The notes beneath the pieces were generated by a model that was not told the DNA's origin, ran no database searches, and was given only the letters and a program-made list of their open reading frames with translations. A DNA stretch of 63,493 bases. It comes from an uncultured Eubacterium sp. Lineage in GTDB: Bacteria > Bacillota > Clostridia > Lachnospirales > Lachnospiraceae. Position 1 is the first letter of the stretch; every line of letters begins with the position of its first letter. Both the position numbers and the translations under genes were made by a program. The stretch is taken from positions 1-63,493 of the forward strand of contig CAKRGF010000012.1 in the NCBI GenBank assembly GCA_934322085.1, read 5' to 3'. This document shows, one piece after another, positions 17,555 through 27,036 of this stretch.

Positions 17555-19288
17555 TCATGGAATACTGTCCGCTACACACAGCATTCCCCATCCTACTCTG
17601 TCATTTGGAAAGGTTTCAAATGCTCTTGTTCTTCTGGCACCCCGGATTAGGTAGGCTTTTACTTTCTGACCGTATAGGTATGAATCTTTTCCATTGATTA
17701 TCCCATACTGCATTAAGAGGGCGGCGCTTCCGGTGACAAATGGACACGCCATTGAGGTTCCACTTTTTCTTGTATATCCGCCCCCGGGTGCACAGGACAA
17801 AATACCGATGCCCGGCGCCGCCAAATCCGGCTTGCTCCGATTGCAGCAGACATAACCGCGCCCGGAAAAGGGCGCATAGGTATCTGTATTCGCATCGTAT
17901 GCCGCTACAGTAATTGGTCGTCTGGCAGTTGAGGGAATGGTAAGCGTAAGTGCTGATTCGGAAACTAAAAATCCGGTTTCTTCATTAATTTGTGCACCGC
18001 TTGGCATCCAAAAATCAAAACGCCCATCCACCAGTTGTTTAGGCGTGAGTGTTAATTTCCAGATACCGCCCTGAATCATTGTCCGATCATATGCGGGGAT
18101 AATTTCCAGATAAATTTCCTGCAAAATCTGATAGGGAGACGGCTCACCAAAATACCATAAAATTTCCATTCCATCCTGCAAAGAGCGAAAGGTTCCTGCC
18201 GTTTCCTCCGATACGACAATCTGACTTCCGGATGGTGTTGTTAATGTAATTTGATAAGAATCCACATACTGCTTCCACAATTGAATAGACAGACTTGTTT
18301 CATAGGGAGAGACGCTAAACTCCACAACTTTCTCTCTGCTCTCCTCTAACCGCCCGGAAGCGTGCCGCCGCAAATTGCCCTCGTTGCCGCTGCCAATGCA
18401 GATTGTTGTGCGCCCCACTAAAGCTGCTTCATCCAAATATGTTTCCAATAATGACGTACCGGTATGTGAACCATAATTATTTCCATAACTTAAATTTAAG
18501 GCAAGCGGCTGGTTTCTTTCTGCCGCAAAACGAATACAAAAATCAATTGCCTGCATCAGTTCTGCCGTCTGCGGAAAATCTCCCTGCGTCCTGCCACCTA
18601 ATTTCACAATTAGTAACTGTGATTCATACGCCACACCACGATTTTCTCCCCGGCTGGCACGTCCATTGCCTGCTGCAATTCCGGCAACATGTGTTCCATG
18701 TCCGCTTACATCCACTGCCGGCGTAATGCCTCCTCCTTGTAACAGTTCATTTATTTTTTCTTCCGAATAAAACAAGCCGAAGGAATAACCGGACGGTGGC
18801 ATAAGCTCCATTTCGCCCTCATTTGCCGCCGTCTGGTCCCAAATTCCCACGATTCTTGTTGTTCCATCTTCCTTTCGAAAATCCGGATGATAAATATCAA
18901 TTCCGGAATCTATGATTCCTACCAGAATACCCTGTCCGGTCAGAGAAAGGGGCTCCCTCTGTACGGGAGGAATGCACGATACCAGTTTTCCTTCGTATAC
19001 GGCAAAAGACAACGCCTTTGGCTTTTCAATATATTCTACCTGTGGTTCTTCTGCCAACGCTCTCAACTGTTTTTCTGTCACTTCTAAAACAGCGTACCCT
19101 CCTAACAGCGGCGTCACCCGCTCATAGTTACCTGCCAATTGCAAAAGTTCTCCGGAATACCGAATAATCACCTGCCACAACTTTTCTTCCGGGTCATAAC
19201 CGGCAGATAAATTTTCGCTTTTTTCTCTTGTATCTTCTGAGACATCTAAAGACAACTCCAGTAAATTCTCTATTTTAGGATCCGACAT
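17555..19288 (-). CDS. Subtilisin-like serine protease (S8), Csp-like
   Basis: The 577-residue protein has the S8 catalytic triad in order: Asp in VGIIDSGID, His in SGHGTHVAGIAAGNG and Ser in KSGTSMACPF. A roughly 90-residue prodomain precedes it, and a long beta-rich insert of jelly-roll type lies between His and Ser. This layout matches Csp germination proteases of spore-forming Clostridia and related S8 enzymes. There is no signal peptide. The start at 19288 is chosen because AAGGAG precedes it and the sigK stop lies one base upstream (TGAGATG), so translation is coupled to sigK. This link suggests a role late in spore formation or in germination (inference). Confidence 0.9.
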   Translation of the reverse strand: MSDPKIENLLELSLDVSEDTREKSENLSAGYDPEEKLWQVIIRYSGELLQLAGNYERVTPLLGGYAVLEVTEKQLRALAEEPQVEYIEKPKALSFAVYEGKLVSCIPPVQREPLSLTGQGILVGIIDSGIDIYHPDFRKEDGTTRIVGIWDQTAANEGEMELMPPSGYSFGLFYSEEKINELLQGGGITPAVDVSGHGTHVAGIAAGNGRASRGENRGVAYESQLLIVKLGGRTQGDFPQTAELMQAIDFCIRFAAERNQPLALNLSYGNNYGSHTGTSLLETYLDEAALVGRTTICIGSGNEGNLRRHASGRLEESREKVVEFSVSPYETSLSIQLWKQYVDSYQITLTTPSGSQIVVSEETAGTFRSLQDGMEILWYFGEPSPYQILQEIYLEIIPAYDRTMIQGGIWKLTLTPKQLVDGRFDFWMPSGAQINEETGFLVSESALTLTIPSTARRPITVAAYDANTDTYAPFSGRGYVCCNRSKPDLAAPGIGILSCAPGGGYTRKSGTSMACPFVTGSAALLMQYGIINGKDSYLYGQKVKAYLIRGARRTRAFETFPNDRVGWGMLCVADSIP

Positions 19289-19289
19289 C

Positions 19290-19949
19290 TCAGTTTTTTC
19301 TCCTTCCATAATCATATGCACGCCGAAGCTTTTGTAATGCCTTTTTTTCAATGCGGCTCACATAACTACGGGAAATACCTAGCTGTTTGGCAATTTCTCG
19401 CTGCGTAATTTCCGGATGTTCCGGCGTTCCTTTTCCCTCGGACACACCATAGCGGAGGCGGATAATTAACTTTTCTCGTTCCGTCAGATTTTTCTCAATA
19501 TAACCGTATAACTTTTCTATATTTTCTTCCTTTTCCATCCGCTCCGGAATATCCTCGTCCACACTCTCCAAGACATCCAGAAATCGAAGCGCATTTCCCT
19601 CACCATCATCCCCGCTAATCGGCTCATACAAAAAAATTTCCCGTGCCCGCTTCTTATCACTCCGAAATGTCATCAATAATTCATTGTCGATACAGCGGGA
19701 GGCATACGTCGCTAACCGAACACCCTTTCCCATTCGATATGTGTCGACCGCTTTAATCAGTCCAATCGTCCCTATGGAAATCAAATCATCGACACTATGG
19801 TCGGAATTGCTGTATTTCTTCACCAGATAAGCAACCAGCCGAAGATTTCGTTCAATCAGAATGTTTCTTGCCTCTCTGTCACCCTGTTCCCATCTCTCAA
19901 TTGCTTCATTTTCTTCCTCTACACTTAAAGGCTGTGGAAATGACTGCAT
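19290..19949 (-). CDS. sigK: RNA polymerase sporulation sigma factor, sigma-K type
   Basis: The 219-residue sigma-70 family protein has region 2 (NLRLVAYLVKKY, SIGTIGLIKAV, KGVRLATYASRCIDNE) and region 4 (LTEREKLIIRLRYGV, ITQREIAKQLGISRSYVSRIEKKAL). The N-terminal SFPQPLSVEEE is characteristic of sigma-K, the late mother-cell factor. The protein begins directly at that motif, so the hydrophobic inhibitory pro-sequence found in Bacillus pro-sigma-K is absent. GAGGTG precedes the ATG. It is coupled to the S8 protease gene downstream. Sigma-K is my best call; another mother-cell sigma is less likely. Confidence 0.88.
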   Translation of the reverse strand: MQSFPQPLSVEEENEAIERWEQGDREARNILIERNLRLVAYLVKKYSNSDHSVDDLISIGTIGLIKAVDTYRMGKGVRLATYASRCIDNELLMTFRSDKKRAREIFLYEPISGDDGEGNALRFLDVLESVDEDIPERMEKEENIEKLYGYIEKNLTEREKLIIRLRYGVSEGKGTPEHPEITQREIAKQLGISRSYVSRIEKKALQKLRRAYDYGRRKN

Positions 19950-20015
19950 GATACACCTCAGAGATTGTCGTTACTTTCATCCTATGTAATTTTTTGTCCA
20001 TAAGTGCCTGGACGT

Positions 20016-20052
20016 AAAAAAAAGAGATGTCCTCGGGGCATCTCTTTTTTTA
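20016..20052. terminator. Terminator between the toxin-antitoxin pair and sigK
   Basis: GAGATGTCC (20024-20032) pairs with 20036-20045 with a 3-base loop. An A run precedes it and a T run follows, so it can stop transcription in both directions. It ends the toxin-antitoxin transcript. Confidence 0.8.
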
Positions 20053-20064
20053 GGATAAACTTCT

Positions 20065-20382
20065 CTACAAACCACGAATAATATTCAAATAATCTTGGCG
20101 TTGATCTACGACAGCATATACAATCACTTGCTTATTTCCCTCATCAATTTTATAAAATACTAAGTCTTTTTCTAAAATAAGCACTTTATACCCCTGTCTC
20201 CTAAGAATAAGATATCTTGGCTCGATTCCAATGTATGGATCATCTCCTAATTCAAGAATTCGTTTTTCAATCTCGTCAAGTTTCTCAAGTGCTGCTGTAT
20301 TTCCAAAATTTTGAGCAATATACAAGATTATTTTTCTGATACCTGCATCGGCTGTATCAGTCCTTATTACCGCATACTTCAT
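20065..20382 (-). CDS. RelE/ParE-family toxin
   Basis: The 105-residue protein has the RelE/ParE fold pattern: an N-terminal strand, two helices (RKIILYIAQNFGNTAALEKLDEIEKRI), then GYKVLILEKDLVFYKIDEGNKQVIVYAVVDQRQDYLNII. Members either cleave mRNA on ribosomes or poison gyrase; the sequence alone does not settle which. The start at 20382 follows the AGGAGG inside the end of the antitoxin gene, 2 bases beyond its stop. Confidence 0.88.
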   Translation of the reverse strand: MKYAVIRTDTADAGIRKIILYIAQNFGNTAALEKLDEIEKRILELGDDPYIGIEPRYLILRRQGYKVLILEKDLVFYKIDEGNKQVIVYAVVDQRQDYLNIIRGL

Positions 20383-20384
20383 AA

Positions 20385-20663
20385 TCACTCCTCCTGAAGC
20401 ATTTTTCTCAAATCATCAAATGTTTCCGTTATCGGAGCAACTCTGCCATTTTTAACATCATCTTCCGCTTCGGCTAAAAATTCTAATAATTCTATTCTTG
20501 CTTTCATATTTTTATATTCTTCATAGGAAAGTGCAACTGTATCGCCTCTGCCATTTACCGTAATAATCACTGCTTCTTTGTTTTCCTTACACAGTTTTGA
20601 TATTTCAGAATAATGATTTCGCAAATCAGCAGATGGTCTTATTGTTTCTTGTAATGTCAACAT
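20385..20663 (-). CDS. Phd/YefM-family antitoxin
   Basis: The 92-residue antitoxin has a typical N-terminal DNA-binding segment (LRNHYSEISKLCKENKEAVIITVNGRGDTVALSYEEY) and an acidic C terminus that would wrap the toxin. The start at 20663 follows GGAGGTG with 7-base spacing. It is directly followed by the toxin. The pair should repress its own promoter. Confidence 0.9.
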   Translation of the reverse strand: MLTLQETIRPSADLRNHYSEISKLCKENKEAVIITVNGRGDTVALSYEEYKNMKARIELLEFLAEAEDDVKNGRVAPITETFDDLRKMLQEE

Positions 20664-20766
20664 ATTAGTCACCTCCGTATATGATATATGCAAATTATAT
20701 CATCTTTTGTATATATATTCAATATCGGATGTTGCGCTGTTTGTGACAATAAATCTTAAATTACCA

Positions 20767-22044
20767 TCAGCAGATAATCGGCAAATACGAATCATTGATT
20801 CCCTGCTGTAAAAGACGTACTTTCGCCTTTTTGCTGCTGTAGAGTTTTGTCACTTTCGTATCTTTGTTGTAGGTATAGTAGACAAATGCACCGTTTGCAT
20901 TTACAAATTCACCAATCCATGTACCGTTTTTTGTTACATCCAGTATCATTCCTGTATGCACGGTCCAGTGGTCAATTCCATCATAATCGTAGTCCTTATA
21001 CCCGCTTCCATTATTTTCCAAAAAAGAACTTAGTTCCTCCTCATAGACAAGCGACTTCCCTGTCTTCTTATTTAAACTTACAACAACGTAATTTGTATCA
21101 TATGTAGCGCCCTCATACGCTTTCGCTTCATATTGATAATCGACTGCCAATTGCAGATACATTGTATTTCCTGCAAAATAGAACTTATCAATATGTATTG
21201 AGTGGAACGCCTCCACGGAAAGTTTTTCTTTTACACATTGCGTCAATGCATCCATGGAAACCAGATTGGTCTTCTTTTTCCTTGCCGTATCGTAGCAGAC
21301 AATTCCTTCCTCTGTCGGTACATACAATTTTTTACCGGAAATACCAACTACAGTATCGGATTTTCCATAGTCATGACGCAGACGTTTTGTCCAGTACCAC
21401 GCAGCTTTATTTACTATTTTTTTACGTTTTCCGGTAGACAGGTTTAACTGGTAAAATGCCTCGTCAACATCTTGATAATACTCCTTATATCGTGAGTAAT
21501 AAATACAATTTCCAATCTTTGCCGTAAGTCCTGATGCATCTTTTGCAACATTGATATAACTGTAACGAGTAGACATTTCGGTAAGCGGTGATTTCTGTTT
21601 CTTTTTCTTATCATAAGACATAATCGCCCGGTCTAACCGATACACAACTTTTTTATCGGTTGCATATAAAAACTCCCGCCATGAATTTACACTGAATAAT
21701 TTCTTTTTCTTCTTTACCTTTAATTTTCCGGTCTTTTTATCCAATGGGACCTGCCACACATGCCCACTTGACGAATATCCCTGATTTGTGTCGCAATAAT
21801 AAACATAACTTTTTGTTTTATAGATTTCTCCCATCGAATACTCATTTTTAACTAATTTGTACGTTTTCTTTTTCTTACCATCCTTTCCATAAAGCACAAT
21901 TCCATTCTTGTAATCACTGCAGTAAACATACTTTTTGCCGGTGTACGGATTCGCCATCTTTGCTTTTGAAACCGCCGCCTGCGGTAAAATCATAGAAAGT
22001 ACAAAAACCATGCAAACCCCTATTTTGCTGATTTTTTTCACCAT
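20767..22044 (-). CDS. Secreted lysine/tyrosine-rich repeat protein, possible beta-propeller
   Basis: The 425-residue protein has a signal peptide (residues 1-28, cut near VSKA). The mature part has recurring strands such as KKYVYCSDYKNGIVLY, KSYVYYCDTNQG, NCIYYSRYKEYY and KLYVPTEEGIVCYD. These look like blades of a DUF5050-type beta-propeller, although I cannot confirm the fold. It is rich in Lys and Tyr. It is presumably extracellular or wall-associated, function unknown. It is divergent from the leucine-rich-repeat gene and shares a 170-base promoter region with it. Confidence 0.8.
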   Translation of the reverse strand: MVKKISKIGVCMVFVLSMILPQAAVSKAKMANPYTGKKYVYCSDYKNGIVLYGKDGKKKKTYKLVKNEYSMGEIYKTKSYVYYCDTNQGYSSSGHVWQVPLDKKTGKLKVKKKKKLFSVNSWREFLYATDKKVVYRLDRAIMSYDKKKKQKSPLTEMSTRYSYINVAKDASGLTAKIGNCIYYSRYKEYYQDVDEAFYQLNLSTGKRKKIVNKAAWYWTKRLRHDYGKSDTVVGISGKKLYVPTEEGIVCYDTARKKKTNLVSMDALTQCVKEKLSVEAFHSIHIDKFYFAGNTMYLQLAVDYQYEAKAYEGATYDTNYVVVSLNKKTGKSLVYEEELSSFLENNGSGYKDYDYDGIDHWTVHTGMILDVTKNGTWIGEFVNANGAFVYYTYNKDTKVTKLYSSKKAKVRLLQQGINDSYLPIIC

Positions 22045-22097
22045 ATATATTATCCTCCTATCGTATTGCTTCTATAAAGGATACGATTGAAAGTGGT

Positions 22098-22144
22098 AAA
22101 ATGTTGCAGTTTTAAAAATCTATTTTACTTTTTTGCAACATTTT
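22098..22144. promoter_or_regulatory. Inverted repeat between two divergent secreted-protein genes
   Basis: AAAATGTTGCA (22098-22108) and TGCAACATTTT (22134-22144) form an 11-base perfect inverted repeat with a 25-base spacer. It lies in the shared upstream region of the genes at 22044 (minus) and 22215 (plus). It may be a regulator binding site. Confidence 0.45.
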
Positions 22145-22214
22145 CCATTTCTCATTCGTATTGTAAATAGACACCCACAAAAAAGCAAATAATTATCGAA
22201 GGGAGAAATTAATT

Positions 22215-23537
22215 ATGAAGAAAAAATTGATTGGAACATTATGTGCATTAGCAATTACGGTATCATCCATTACACCCGCTGTTCATGCACAGGTAAAGAC
22301 ACCTGATTCTTTAAAAGAATGGAATGTAAAGGAACTGACTGCAACAAGCGGCAACTACACTTTTACCTATTATAAGTCAACCGATGAGAAAAGCTCCTGG
22401 CTGACAAAAATTGATGTAACAAGTAATAAGGGAAAAGTAAAAACTCTTGACATTCCGGCTACACTTGGCGGAGCACCGGTAACACAGATAGGTTACGATT
22501 ACATCACAAGAGATGCCAATTCCGGAGATGATTTCGATGAATTCGGCCAGACGGTTTTTGGCATGTATGTAGAAGAAGCACACAACTGCGATGGTGCTTT
22601 CGAAGACGTACACAGCATTACGAAATTAACGATTCCTGATACAGTCAAAACAATCGGCTGGGACTCTTTTAGTGGCTTAGATGCTCTGAAAGAAGTCAAA
22701 CTGCCAAATGACCTGACAGAACTTGGAAACTCCGCATTTTACGGCTGTGACCAATTAAAAAAGGTTACTATCGGCACTTCCCTTACCTCGTTAAATACGA
22801 ACGCTTTTGATGACTGTCCAAAATTAAAAACCGTTCGCGTTTCCAAAAGCAATCACGTTCTTTATGCAAAAGATAATATGTTAATAAATAAGAAAAAGAA
22901 ATCCGTCATCTGGATAGCACCGGCAAAAAAGAAAGTCGTTATTCCTAATGGAACGAAAGTGATTGGTGATTACTGTTTTTACGGTTCAAAAGCGGAATCC
23001 CTTGTCATTCCTAAAAGTGTCAAAAAGATAGGAAAAAAAGCGCTGGAAGCAAGTGATTTAGAAAAGATTCGTTTAAAAAAAGGAAACAAAATTTATGCAA
23101 AAGATGGCTCCTGTATTTATAAGAAGAAAACCAAGGAACTTGTTGTAGTCACTGCAAGTAAAGGCGGTCAGGTTGTAAAAATTTCTCCGAAAGTAAAAAA
23201 AATCACTCATAACGCAATGACAGCCGGCGATAATTTCATAGTGAATGACGGAAGTTCTTTAGATTATGTTGTACTCCCAGCTTCCACCATTTTGTGTGAC
23301 TCCTGGTATCAATTTTACAAAGCCGGCTATGTTACATGTGACGTGGTATTCCGTGGAAAGACACTTCCAAAATATTCAAGCGGTGCCCAAAATATTTTCC
23401 CACTTTTTTGTACTTATTACGTTCCAAAAGGAATGGTGAAAAAATACAAAAACTGGATTAAAAAAACCGCTCCTGATTACAGCAGCATTATAAAAGTAAA
23501 AACATGTACTAAAAAAGTAAAAAAGAGTATAAAATAA
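22215..23537 (+). CDS. Secreted BspA-like leucine-rich repeat protein
   Basis: The 440-residue protein has a signal peptide (residues 1-26, ending VHAQ). Several BspA-type repeats follow (LTIPDTVKTIGWDSFSGLDALKEVKLP, LTELGNSAFYGCDQLKKVTI, VVIPNGTKVIGDYCFYG, LVIPKSVKKIGKKALEASDLEKIRL). Such proteins are exported and used for surface binding. There is no LPxTG or membrane anchor. AAGGGAG precedes the ATG. It is the only gene with this repeat type in the window. Confidence 0.9.
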   Translation: MKKKLIGTLCALAITVSSITPAVHAQVKTPDSLKEWNVKELTATSGNYTFTYYKSTDEKSSWLTKIDVTSNKGKVKTLDIPATLGGAPVTQIGYDYITRDANSGDDFDEFGQTVFGMYVEEAHNCDGAFEDVHSITKLTIPDTVKTIGWDSFSGLDALKEVKLPNDLTELGNSAFYGCDQLKKVTIGTSLTSLNTNAFDDCPKLKTVRVSKSNHVLYAKDNMLINKKKKSVIWIAPAKKKVVIPNGTKVIGDYCFYGSKAESLVIPKSVKKIGKKALEASDLEKIRLKKGNKIYAKDGSCIYKKKTKELVVVTASKGGQVVKISPKVKKITHNAMTAGDNFIVNDGSSLDYVVLPASTILCDSWYQFYKAGYVTCDVVFRGKTLPKYSSGAQNIFPLFCTYYVPKGMVKKYKNWIKKTAPDYSSIIKVKTCTKKVKKSIK

Positions 23538-23614
23538 TATTTCCTTTTTTTCTCCCTGATGTGGTACAATGGAAAAAGACAATTTCCGGCGTCCGCCGGT
23601 TAAGGGAGGTACAT

Positions 23615-24772
23615 ATGAATAAAAAAGAAATCGCAGAAATCAAAAAACGATTTACAAAAACAAAATGCAGCTTTACACGGCTCTGCGGATGTTACGTGGA
23701 TGCTGACAAGCAAAAACGCATGACTTTAAAGGAAGCGTTTTTAGGTCTTCCGGAAGAAGAAATGTTTAAATACATTGACATTTTCCGCAAAACACTTTCC
23801 GGCCCCATCGGAAAAACGCTTCTTAATATGGAGTTTCCAACCGAACAGGAAACAAAGGAAGATGGCACGCAGGTATTTTTAATGAAGCTGTTACAAAGCA
23901 AACTGACCGATGATGAATTGCTAGATGCCTTTTATGACAAAGTAATTGAAAATTACGGCTATCCGGAAAATTATTTTATTATTTTAGTTCATGACGCTTA
24001 TGATATTCCGAAAATCACGACAGACGGCATTGAAAATTTTGATGCATCGGAATATGTGTATGACTACATCCTTTGCAGCATCTGTCCGGTTAAGCTGACA
24101 AAACCGGGACTTTGCTACAATGCAGAGACCAACCACATTCAGGACCGGATTCGCGACTGGCTCGTACAGCCGCCGGAACTCGGCTTTTTGTTCCCGGCAT
24201 TTAATGACCGCAACATGGATATTCACAGCCTTTTGTATTATTCCAAAAATGCGGATGAGGTGGATGAGGTCATTACCGACAAACTCCTCGGCTGCCGTAT
24301 GCCGCTCCCGGCAAAAAGCCAGAAAGAAACATTCAACGCAATTGTAGAGGAATCGCTGGGATTAGAATGTGATTATGAGGTGGTTAAATCCATTCATGAA
24401 AATCTGAATCAGATGGTAGCAGAAAACAAAGAAAACCCAGAGCCTCTCACGCTAGATAAATCCGACATGACGCATCTTCTGGAAAAATGCGGTGTTGAGG
24501 AAGAACAAATTGAGGCTTTTGAGGCACATTATGACGAATCCGTCGGAGAAAATGAAACACTGGTTGCCACCAACTTATCCAATACAAGGAATTTTGAGGT
24601 GCGCACCCCGGATGTTAAAGTTTCCGTTAATCCTGAGAGAACCGACTTAGTAGAAACTAAAGTAATCGACGGCGTTCCGTGCTTAGTGATTGAAATCAAT
24701 GATTTAGTAGAGGTAAATGGAATTCAGATTGTATCTGAGCTTGCTCATAAGGACAAAGAAACCAAAGAATAA
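23615..24772 (+). CDS. DUF4317 family protein
   Basis: The 385-residue cytoplasmic protein matches the DUF4317 family common in Lachnospiraceae (MNKKEIAEIKKRFT, RLCGCYVDADKQKR, FRKTLSGPIGKTLLNMEF). Function unknown. The start at 23615 follows AAGGGAGG; the earlier in-frame codon is not needed. A small CCGGC/GCCGG hairpin lies just before the ribosome binding site and could modulate translation. Confidence 0.9.
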   Translation: MNKKEIAEIKKRFTKTKCSFTRLCGCYVDADKQKRMTLKEAFLGLPEEEMFKYIDIFRKTLSGPIGKTLLNMEFPTEQETKEDGTQVFLMKLLQSKLTDDELLDAFYDKVIENYGYPENYFIILVHDAYDIPKITTDGIENFDASEYVYDYILCSICPVKLTKPGLCYNAETNHIQDRIRDWLVQPPELGFLFPAFNDRNMDIHSLLYYSKNADEVDEVITDKLLGCRMPLPAKSQKETFNAIVEESLGLECDYEVVKSIHENLNQMVAENKENPEPLTLDKSDMTHLLEKCGVEEEQIEAFEAHYDESVGENETLVATNLSNTRNFEVRTPDVKVSVNPERTDLVETKVIDGVPCLVIEINDLVEVNGIQIVSELAHKDKETKE

Positions 24773-24791
24773 TATATAAAGACGTTTTCAC

Positions 24792-24840
24792 AAAAGAGGC
24801 AGTTTCACGAAAGGATTTTCCTTCCTGAAACTGCCTTTTA
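24792..24840. terminator. Bidirectional terminator between convergent genes
   Basis: AGGCAGTTTCA (24797-24807) pairs with 24826-24836, with further pairing in the apical part. An A run and a T run flank it. It lies between the DUF4317 gene and the FprA gene, which end towards each other. Confidence 0.85.
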
Positions 24841-24863
24841 CTTCTCTTATATTAAATTACAAA

Positions 24864-26027
24864 TTATGCTAACAATTCATCTGCTAACGCTTCCATCTGA
24901 GCAACATCTGCCTCTTTCATCGTTGACTTAATTGTAACCATGTTGTCACAGAGTGTCATATTTTTCATCTTCTCAAATGCTTCGCGCATTTTCCTGTTTG
25001 CCACCGGTGCCCAGCTTCCATTTTCCACAAAAGCAACTTTCTTGTTCTGGAAGTTTTTGTGTCCTAAGTGGTACAGGAAATCCTGCATAACCGGGAACAG
25101 ACCGCCATCATATGTTGCACAGGCAACTACGATTTTATCATAGCGGAACGCATCCTCAATTGCCTCTGCCATATCTTCTCTTGACAAATCACTGACAACG
25201 ACTTTTTTTGCACCTTTGGCTTCTAACACTTCACCAAGTTTTTTCGCTGCTTTTGCCGTATTTCCATGAATGGATGCATAGGCAACAAGTACACCGTCAT
25301 CTTCTGCTTCGTAACTGCTCCAAACCTGATATTTACCAATGTAATAAGCAAGGTTTTCCTGAAGAATTGGTCCATGAAGAGGACAAATCTTCTGAATATC
25401 CAGACCAGCTGCCTTTTTCAATAAAGCGGCTGCCTGCGCACCATATTTACCTACAATATTAAAGTAATATCTTCTTGCTTCACAAGCCCAGTCTTCATCG
25501 GCATCCAGCGCACCAAACTTACCAAAAGCATCGGCAGAGAACAAAACTTTTTCCGTGGATTCATAAGAAACCATAACCTCCGGCCAGTGAACCATCGGTG
25601 CCATCACAAATGTAAGTGTGTGTGCACCAAGAGACAAGGTATCTCCCTCAGCAACAACCACTTTTTTGTCTGTTACATCCATCTCAAAGAACTGTGGCAG
25701 CATCGCAAATACTTTCGCATTGCTGACAAACTGCATCTGCGGATATTTTTCAGCAATTGCCTGAATGCTTCCGCTGTGGTCTGGCTCCAAGTGGGAAATC
25801 ACAAGATAATCCGGTGTTTTTCCATCAAGTTCTCTCTCTAATTTTTCCAGCCATTCATCAGTTTTTCTGGCATCCACCGTATCCATTACGACAATTTTTT
25901 TATCCAAAATCACGTAAGAATTATACGATACGCCATTTGGCACAATGTACTGGCTCTCAAACAAATCAATGTCTTTATCATCCACTCCAATATAACGGAT
26001 GGCATCTGAAATCGTCACATTACTCAT
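24864..26027 (-). CDS. A-type flavoprotein FprA (flavo-diiron oxygen/NO reductase)
   Basis: The 387-residue protein has an N-terminal metallo-beta-lactamase-like diiron domain. Visible ligands are H79, E81, D83 and H84 (SHLEPDHSGS), H147, D166 and H218. A C-terminal flavodoxin domain follows (VAYASIHGNTAKAAKKLGEVL). There is no rubredoxin domain, so it is the two-domain class. Family members reduce O2 to water or NO to N2O and protect anaerobes from both. The ATG at 26027 follows GGAGG. Confidence 0.95.
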   Translation of the reverse strand: MSNVTISDAIRYIGVDDKDIDLFESQYIVPNGVSYNSYVILDKKIVVMDTVDARKTDEWLEKLERELDGKTPDYLVISHLEPDHSGSIQAIAEKYPQMQFVSNAKVFAMLPQFFEMDVTDKKVVVAEGDTLSLGAHTLTFVMAPMVHWPEVMVSYESTEKVLFSADAFGKFGALDADEDWACEARRYYFNIVGKYGAQAAALLKKAAGLDIQKICPLHGPILQENLAYYIGKYQVWSSYEAEDDGVLVAYASIHGNTAKAAKKLGEVLEAKGAKKVVVSDLSREDMAEAIEDAFRYDKIVVACATYDGGLFPVMQDFLYHLGHKNFQNKKVAFVENGSWAPVANRKMREAFEKMKNMTLCDNMVTIKSTMKEADVAQMEALADELLA

Positions 26028-26109
26028 TTACAAATCCTCCTTATCCTTAGGTCAATAATATTGACTTAAGAATAACACCATCCCCTGCAAAAATCAAGGC
26101 AAATTGCAA

Positions 26110-27036
26110 TTAGGAAAACATCGGAGTAGACAGATAGCGGTCACCGGTATCCGGGAACAATACAACGATTGTTTTTCCCTTGTTTTCCGGTCTCTTTGCC
26201 AGTTCTGTCGCTGCTTTTAACGCTGCTCCGGAAGAAATACCAACCAAAATTCCCTCTGTTCTTGCAATCTCACGGCCTAACTCAAAGGCATCCTCATTTT
26301 CAACCGGGATTATCTCATCATAAATGTCCGTGTTCAATGTGTCCGGTACAAATCCGGCACCAATTCCCTGAATCTTATGGGCTCCTGCCTCACCTTTTGA
26401 CAATACCGGAGAGGTTGCCGGCTCTACTGCTACAATTTTCACATCCGGATTTTTCGATTTCAAATATTCGCCGACACCAGAAACGGTTCCGCCTGTTCCT
26501 ACACCGGCGACAAAAATATCCACTTTTCCTTCGGTGTCCTCCCAGATTTCCGGACCGGTCGTACGCTTATGTGCGCGTGGATTCAGTTCATTGACAAACT
26601 GTCCCGGAATAAAACTGTTTGGAATCTCTTTTGCCAGCTCATCAGCTTTCGCAATAGCACCTTTCATTCCCTTCGCACCATCAGTCAAAACAAGTTCAGC
26701 ACCATATGCTTTCATCAAGTTGCGTCGCTCCACACTCATTGTCTCCGGCATTGTAATAATAATACGAATACCAAGTGACGCAGCAACAGAAGCAAGACCG
26801 ATACCTGTATTACCGCTTGTCGGTTCAATGATAACAGAATCTTTTGTCAGTTTTCCTGTCTCTAACGCATCAAGAATAATTTCTCTGGCAATACGGTCTT
26901 TCACGCTTCCTGCCGGATTAAAATACTCTAACTTTGCTAAAATTGTTGCTTCTAATTGATTTTTTTCCTCATAGTTTCCTAACTCTAAAATTGGTGTATT
27001 TCCTACTAAATCAGTTACTTTCTTATAAATTGCCAT
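26110..27036 (-). CDS. cysK: Cysteine synthase (O-acetylserine sulfhydrylase)
   Basis: The 308-residue fold-type II PLP enzyme has NPAGSVKDR with the PLP lysine near residue 44, the PTSGNTGIGLA substrate loop and GTGGTVSGVG for phosphate binding. It makes cysteine from O-acetylserine and sulfide. The start at 27036 (MAIYKKVTDLVGNTPI) has GGAAGGG upstream. A sigma-A promoter embedded in an inverted repeat (27110-27153) precedes it, and the Rrf2-type regulator gene lies directly upstream, as in CymR-type sulfur control. Confidence 0.96.
   Translation of the reverse strand: MAIYKKVTDLVGNTPILELGNYEEKNQLEATILAKLEYFNPAGSVKDRIAREIILDALETGKLTKDSVIIEPTSGNTGIGLASVAASLGIRIIITMPETMSVERRNLMKAYGAELVLTDGAKGMKGAIAKADELAKEIPNSFIPGQFVNELNPRAHKRTTGPEIWEDTEGKVDIFVAGVGTGGTVSGVGEYLKSKNPDVKIVAVEPATSPVLSKGEAGAHKIQGIGAGFVPDTLNTDIYDEIIPVENEDAFELGREIARTEGILVGISSGAALKAATELAKRPENKGKTIVVLFPDTGDRYLSTPMFS

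Noticed and set aside
17413..17697. Plus-strand frame crossing hairpin E and the end of the protease gene
   Set aside because: It overlaps a perfect inverted repeat and a well-supported gene, and has no ribosome binding site.
22857..23540. Repetitive-looking lysine codons as a possible repeat array
   Set aside because: They are codons for Lys in the BspA-like protein, not a DNA repeat; spacing is irregular, so no CRISPR or satellite.
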